DNA of 9,930 nucleotides from Bacteroidales bacterium (GTDB lineage: Bacteria; Bacteroidota; Bacteroidia; Bacteroidales; WCHB1-69). Location of the stretch: contig DUOL01000199.1 in NCBI GenBank assembly GCA_012838875.1, positions 1 through 9,930 of the forward strand, read 5' to 3'. The position numbers were made by a program, and so were the translations under genes. The notes beneath the pieces were generated by a model that was not told the DNA's origin, did no database searches, and saw nothing but the letters and a program-made list of their open reading frames with translations. Shown here piece by piece: positions 7,206 through 9,930 of the stretch (its first letter is position 1; each line of letters starts with the position of its first letter).

Positions 7206-7325
7206 GGGCGTGCCCCCTCGCTACGCTCGGGGTCGGCGCCCGGTTACAAGTCCGCGGGCACAAGCCGTGGGGACGCAAGACGGCAAAAAGAGCTTACAAG
7301 CTCGCTTTTTTGCCGCCGCGTCCCC
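7206..7325 (+). repeat. GC-rich structured repeat, copy 2 (inverted relative to copy 1)
   Basis: Positions 7206-7321 are the reverse complement of 1-116 with three substitutions. The element begins 98 bp after the porX stop, again with its GGGCGTGCC end facing the gene. Positions 7269-7325 fold into a long hairpin: GGGGACGC/GCGTCCCC (8 bp) outside, an internal loop, CGGCAAAAA/TTTTTGCCG (9 bp), then GAGCTT/AAGCTC around a 2-4 nt loop with a 3-nt bulge. GC-rich sequence continues to about 7370 with further small hairpins (GCCCTTGCGGGC), so the element probably ends near 7370-7400. An open frame crosses it at 7183-7401, but its Arg/Ala/Pro-rich product simply mirrors the GC-rich repeat. Confidence 0.88.
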
Positions 7326-7401
7326 AGCGGCTTCCGCCCTTGCGGGCTTTCCACCTAAGCGCCTCACGCGAAAAAAATTGCTTGTGCAGAGCGCTTTATA
7401 A

Positions 7402-7737
7402 AAAGAATTAAGAGTGGTAAGCAGTGATTGAAAAAAACGTCGAAATCGGAGGTGGCTTAGGGAAAGTTTTTCAATAATTTTCTTGATTTTTTTATAATTT
7501 CTCCGAACTTCTTATGTATTTCCTATTTTTCTCATTATTTCGTTAAATACTAAATCAAATAGTAATTTCTTAAATTGTTGATTGGATGCAAATTGCAAGA
7601 ATAGTCCATATTATCTTTCATGATAGCTCGCGTTACATTTCGAAGAATCACATCATATTCCACCTTCAAAATTTCAAGTTTATTTTAAGCACATTGTTAA
7701 AAAAAATATATATTTGCATTCATTAATCTAATTAAGA
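7402..7737. other. Intergenic region without a clear gene, 336 bp
   Basis: AT-rich sequence between the repeat and the peptide gene. It holds no RNA gene or long frame. One minus-strand stretch is open for about 44 codons between stops (7550-7684), containing VEYDVILRNVTRAIMKDN, but it lacks an ATG at its start and I recognise no family. It may be a gene remnant or chance. The last 30 bp hold the promoter of the peptide operon. Confidence 0.5.
7709..7716 (+). promoter_or_regulatory. -7 element of the peptide/ATP-grasp operon
   Basis: TATATTTG, a full match to TAnnTTTG, lies 21 bp before the ATG of the peptide gene. A TTG occurs at 7694-7696, closer than a usual -33 box. This is the only good promoter candidate for the three downstream genes, which are tightly spaced or overlapping. 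Confidence 0.5.
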
Positions 7738-7950
7738 ATGAGACCAATAATTTTAGATTTTGCAATAGAAAGAATGGGAGAAATTAAGATAGTTTATAAA
7801 TATAATTTTTTTGAATCTCTTAATGTAATTACAATTAATAATAAAACAAAACCTTTTATTGATTCAAATACTGAGGAGATTTCACTGTTAACAAAAACAA
7901 GAGTAAAAAAAGAAAGTGATGATAATAATATTGATATCCCCTTAAACTAA
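7738..7950 (+). CDS. Putative graspetide (omega-ester/amide RiPP) precursor peptide
   Basis: A 70-residue peptide beginning MRPIILDFAIERM. The first 45 or so residues form a leader-like part with a KPFID block (38-42), reminiscent of the Pro-Phe leader motif that graspetide ligases bind (PFFARFL in microviridins). The C-terminus has a core-like pattern LLTKTRVKKESDDNNID (50-66): T52 and T54 could supply hydroxyls, and E59, D61, D62 and D66 could supply side-chain carboxylates; Lys residues (K53, K57, K58) could also form amides. It is followed after 26 bp by an ATP-grasp ligase gene, the usual order for these clusters. No Cys is present, arguing against lanthipeptide or sactipeptide types. 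Only one core copy is seen and no GG-type cleavage site is evident. The precursor role is inferred from pattern and context; the gene itself is well supported by promoter and spacing. Confidence 0.72.
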   Translation: MRPIILDFAIERMGEIKIVYKYNFFESLNVITINNKTKPFIDSNTEEISLLTKTRVKKESDDNNIDIPLN

Positions 7951-7976
7951 AAAAACTTTTACACTGCAAGAACGAA

Positions 7977-8945
7977 ATGACTAAAGTTTTAATCATAACC
8001 AATAAACAAGACTTAACCTCTGACTTTATTATCAAAGAGTTAAAGAATAGAAAAATTGAATTTTATCGGTTTAATACCGAAGAATTGAATATTACTTGCT
8101 CAGTAACTCTTAATATTACAGACGATAAATTCATTCTTTTTGATAAAATTTCAAAAAAATCATATAATTTAAAACTATTTACGTCCGTATATTTCAGAAG
8201 ACCTGAAATCCCCACGTTTGATAGTAGCTCTCTCAATACTGGCGAAATACAATTCATAAAGAATGAAATTGCATATACGTTAGAGGGAATTTATAAAGTA
8301 TTAAGAAATGCGTATTGGATAAGTCCTATATTTTCAATCAGAGAGGCCGAAAATAAAATCTTTCAATTAGAAATAGCAAAATCTATTGGTTTCAAAATTC
8401 CTGATAGTATAGTAACAAATTCATTTTATGATTCTGTTGATTTCTATAATAAAATGAATGGAGAATGTATTATTAAACCAATTAGATCAGGATTAATAGA
8501 AGATAATAATAACCCGAAAGTAATTTTTACAAACGCCTTAACTATGCGTCCCTCATCAAAAGAACAAGTTGAATTTTCTCCAAATTTCTTTCAAAGAAAT
8601 ATTGCAAAGAGATATGATATAAGAGTCATTGTTGTTGGTAACACGACGTTTGCAACACTCATCCATTCTCAGAATAATGCCGAAACTAAAATAGACTGGA
8701 GACGTGGAGAATATCCATTAAAACACACTAAAACAGAATTACCAGATTCTATTAAAAAAAAATGCATATCAATGCTTAAAGAATTAAAACTTCGTTTTGG
8801 TGCAATTGATTTGATTTTAAATAAAAAACATGAATATATTTTCCTTGAAATTAACCCAAATGGTCAATGGGCATGGATTGAAAAACAAACAGGTCATAGA
8901 ATTTCAAAGGAAATCGTAAACCTATTAGAAAATGAAAATTTTTAA
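7977..8945 (+). CDS. ATP-grasp ligase, MvdC/MvdD-like graspetide macrocyclase
   Basis: A 322-residue ATP-grasp enzyme. The N-terminal part (1-110) opens with KVLIITNKQDLTSDFIIKEL and contains YFRRP (72-76), a block shared with the MvdC/MvdD and related graspetide ligases. ATP-grasp features follow: K127 (ENKIFQ), K167 in CIIKPIRSG (nucleotide binding), YDIRVIVVG (213-221), D278 in GAIDLI and E291/N293 in FLEINPNGQWAWIE (289-302), the metal-binding end motif, then TGHRIS (305-310). These enzymes phosphorylate a Glu/Asp side chain and couple it to a Thr/Ser hydroxyl (ester) or Lys amine (amide) in a precursor peptide. The adjacent peptide gene has exactly such residues. Length matches the family. 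The stop overlaps the start of the next gene by 14 bp. An ATP-grasp acting on another substrate is possible, but the NPNGQW..IE..TG ending favours the graspetide branch. Confidence 0.85.
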   Translation: MTKVLIITNKQDLTSDFIIKELKNRKIEFYRFNTEELNITCSVTLNITDDKFILFDKISKKSYNLKLFTSVYFRRPEIPTFDSSSLNTGEIQFIKNEIAYTLEGIYKVLRNAYWISPIFSIREAENKIFQLEIAKSIGFKIPDSIVTNSFYDSVDFYNKMNGECIIKPIRSGLIEDNNNPKVIFTNALTMRPSSKEQVEFSPNFFQRNIAKRYDIRVIVVGNTTFATLIHSQNNAETKIDWRRGEYPLKHTKTELPDSIKKKCISMLKELKLRFGAIDLILNKKHEYIFLEINPNGQWAWIEKQTGHRISKEIVNLLENENF

Positions 8946-9672
8946 AGAAATAAGAGAGTTTTTTTGGCCTTTGCTTGAAAATGACGATATCCCAAACCAA
9001 AATGATAAAGATACAATGCTTGATAAAGATGATATAACTGTTGCTAGTTCGCATTTAAAAGAGACTTTAGAATATGCGATTAATTGTTATGAAGCTGAAT
9101 CTGAAAGAAGAAAAACAGTAGAAAGTAAATCAGCACTATTTATTGGAACAATTAGTGTTGTTACTTCAATAATTATTGGAACAACTTCAGTTCTTGTTAA
9201 AATTAGCGATTTTAATATAACGATTACCTTTTTAGTTTTTTTATTATTTATTCTAACTCTTTATATGACAAGAAGTGTTTGGTTTTCAATAAAGGCACTG
9301 GAGCGTAAAAATTATCATTCTATTTCAATAGACGATTTTTTTATAAATGATACAAGTGATGATTACTTTAAAAAACTAATAGCCGAAATTACAAATAAAA
9401 CAAAAAAGAACTCACATACTATTAACAGTATAGTGGATAATATGACAATGGCACAAAAATATTTTAAAAGAGCTATTATTGTCGTTTCTATTTATGCTTT
9501 TAGCATTCTATTACATTGTATATCAAAAACTTGTGCAAATTTTGAAGGTTGTTTAAAAAAAACAATAGAAACTATAAATACTATAACAATCAGTGGTCTT
9601 AACATATTGTTGCTATATTTCATTTCATTTACGGCTATTATACTGAGTATAATAGCAATGAAGAAAAAATAA
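8932..9672 (+). CDS. Four-helix membrane protein of the graspetide-like operon, unknown function
   Basis: A 246-residue protein, not confidently assigned to a family. An acidic N-terminus (1-45) leads into AINCYEAESERRKTVESKSA (49-68), an amphipathic charged helix, then two adjacent membrane helices (about 68-89 and 95-116). A soluble loop with an acidic patch (DDFFINDTSDDYF, 134-146) follows, then two more helices (about 181-197 and 220-242) and a basic tail (AMKKK). The xERRKxVExKSxxFIG entry resembles two-helix modules of bacterial effector proteins (SLATT or Pycsar-type), but the similarity is only visual. The ATG at 8932 overlaps the ligase stop by 14 bp, so translation is probably coupled. 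Possible roles are immunity to, export of, or response to the modified peptide. No Walker motifs or peptidase residues are seen. Confidence 0.75.
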   Translation: MKIFKEIREFFWPLLENDDIPNQNDKDTMLDKDDITVASSHLKETLEYAINCYEAESERRKTVESKSALFIGTISVVTSIIIGTTSVLVKISDFNITITFLVFLLFILTLYMTRSVWFSIKALERKNYHSISIDDFFINDTSDDYFKKLIAEITNKTKKNSHTINSIVDNMTMAQKYFKRAIIVVSIYAFSILLHCISKTCANFEGCLKKTIETINTITISGLNILLLYFISFTAIILSIIAMKKK

Positions 9673-9750
9673 AAAGCACTTTTAATAAAACGCTATGATA
9701 AAATATTTAAGATTAAACCTAAACCCTAAATTTTTAGGTAATAAAAATTA

Positions 9751-9789
9751 AAAAATTCCATATAAATACTTGTTTATATGGATTTTTTT
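9751..9789 (+). terminator. Stem-loop with T-run before the transposase gene
   Basis: CCATATAAA (9758-9766) and TTTATATGG (9773-9781) pair perfectly around TACTTG. The stem extends by one more pair, a mismatch and an A-run/T-run, and is followed by T7 (9783-9789). It could end transcription from the peptide operon and shield the insertion-sequence gene from read-through. The stem is AT-rich, so strength is uncertain; it may instead belong to the insertion-sequence end. Confidence 0.5.
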
Positions 9790-9819
9790 GTTACTTTGCA
9801 TTCCCTAAATAGGTAATAT

Positions 9820-9930
9820 ATGAAAACAACACAAAAACACCCCGATTGGGCTTTGAAACACAAAAAGCCCGGAACTGAATTAAAGTTAATTAATGGACGT
9901 TATTATCTTTACAATGTAAAGTCTGTTTAC
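9820..9930 (+). CDS. Putative insertion-sequence transposase, N-terminal fragment
   Basis: The first 37 codons of a gene cut by the window end. The product starts MKTTQKHPDWALKHKKPGTE and continues with LKLINGRYYLYNVKSVY. The pattern WALKHKxxGTELxLIxGxYYLYxVxSxx matches what I recall as the beginning of Bacteroidota DDE transposases of the IS4/IS1634 type; the catalytic residues would lie outside the window. A weak promoter-like TTACTTTG (9791-9798) is 21 bp before the ATG. The left end of the element should lie between 9673 and 9819, but I cannot fix its terminal inverted repeat from one end. The transposase call rests on N-terminal pattern only. Confidence 0.55.
   Translation, partial: MKTTQKHPDWALKHKKPGTELKLINGRYYLYNVKSVY

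Noticed and set aside
7183..7401. 72-residue plus-strand frame through the GC-rich repeat
   Set aside because: Its Arg/Ala/Pro-rich composition follows directly from the repeat's base content, it has no promoter or start context of its own, and the same stretch is a strongly structured, duplicated non-coding element.
7738..9672. Lanthipeptide, sactipeptide or SPASM-type RiPP cluster
   Set aside because: The precursor has no Cys, and no radical SAM/SPASM or LanB/LanM-like gene is present; the only maturase seen is an ATP-grasp ligase.
1..9930. CRISPR array, tRNA or rRNA genes
   Set aside because: No regularly spaced direct repeats, and no cloverleaf or rRNA-like segments were noticed on either strand; the two GC-rich repeats are a single inverted pair.

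Overview
The window looks like chromosomal DNA of a Bacteroidota member, probably of the Bacteroidales type. It is AT-rich. It carries two genes largely confined to this phylum, gldH and porX, both tied to type IX secretion (T9SS). Several genes are preceded by the phylum's -7 promoter element TAnnTTTG, and Shine-Dalgarno sites are generally lacking. The species cannot be named from the sequence alone.

Layout. Positions 1-116 are the end of a GC-rich structured repeat. A minus-strand block follows (173-2571): exbB, exbD, a small glycine-rich TonB-like protein and the lipoprotein gene gldH, packed as one operon behind its own -7 element. Upstream of it on the minus strand lie a conserved outer-membrane protein gene (2726-3505) and a 46-residue lipoprotein gene (3523-3663). 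At 3677-3694 a perfect 18-bp palindrome holds one complete TAnnTTTG element on each strand. It probably serves as the divergent promoter for that pair and for an Omp85/TamA-like outer-membrane protein gene (3755-5491, TTG start) on the plus strand. porX follows (5557-7107), encoding the receiver-PglZ response regulator that controls T9SS genes. The second copy of the GC-rich repeat lies downstream of porX (7206-7321 and beyond), inverted relative to the first. The whole gldH-to-porX section is therefore an envelope and secretion neighbourhood bounded by two inverted repeat copies, each lying just 3' of the last gene on its side.

From 7402 the character changes to an accessory region. After about 340 bp without a clear gene comes a compact three-gene unit: a 70-residue peptide with a Thr-rich, acidic C-terminus, an ATP-grasp ligase resembling the macrocyclases of graspetides (omega-ester or omega-amide peptides, the microviridin-type RiPPs), and a predicted four-helix membrane protein of unknown role whose start overlaps the ligase. 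This is the best candidate for an undescribed system in the window. I infer that the ligase joins Thr hydroxyls to Glu/Asp side chains in the peptide, and that the membrane protein handles export, immunity or an effector role. No protease or ABC exporter is visible. The window ends with a stem-loop plus T-run and the first 37 codons of a probable insertion-sequence transposase, so the right edge of the accessory unit abuts a mobile element.
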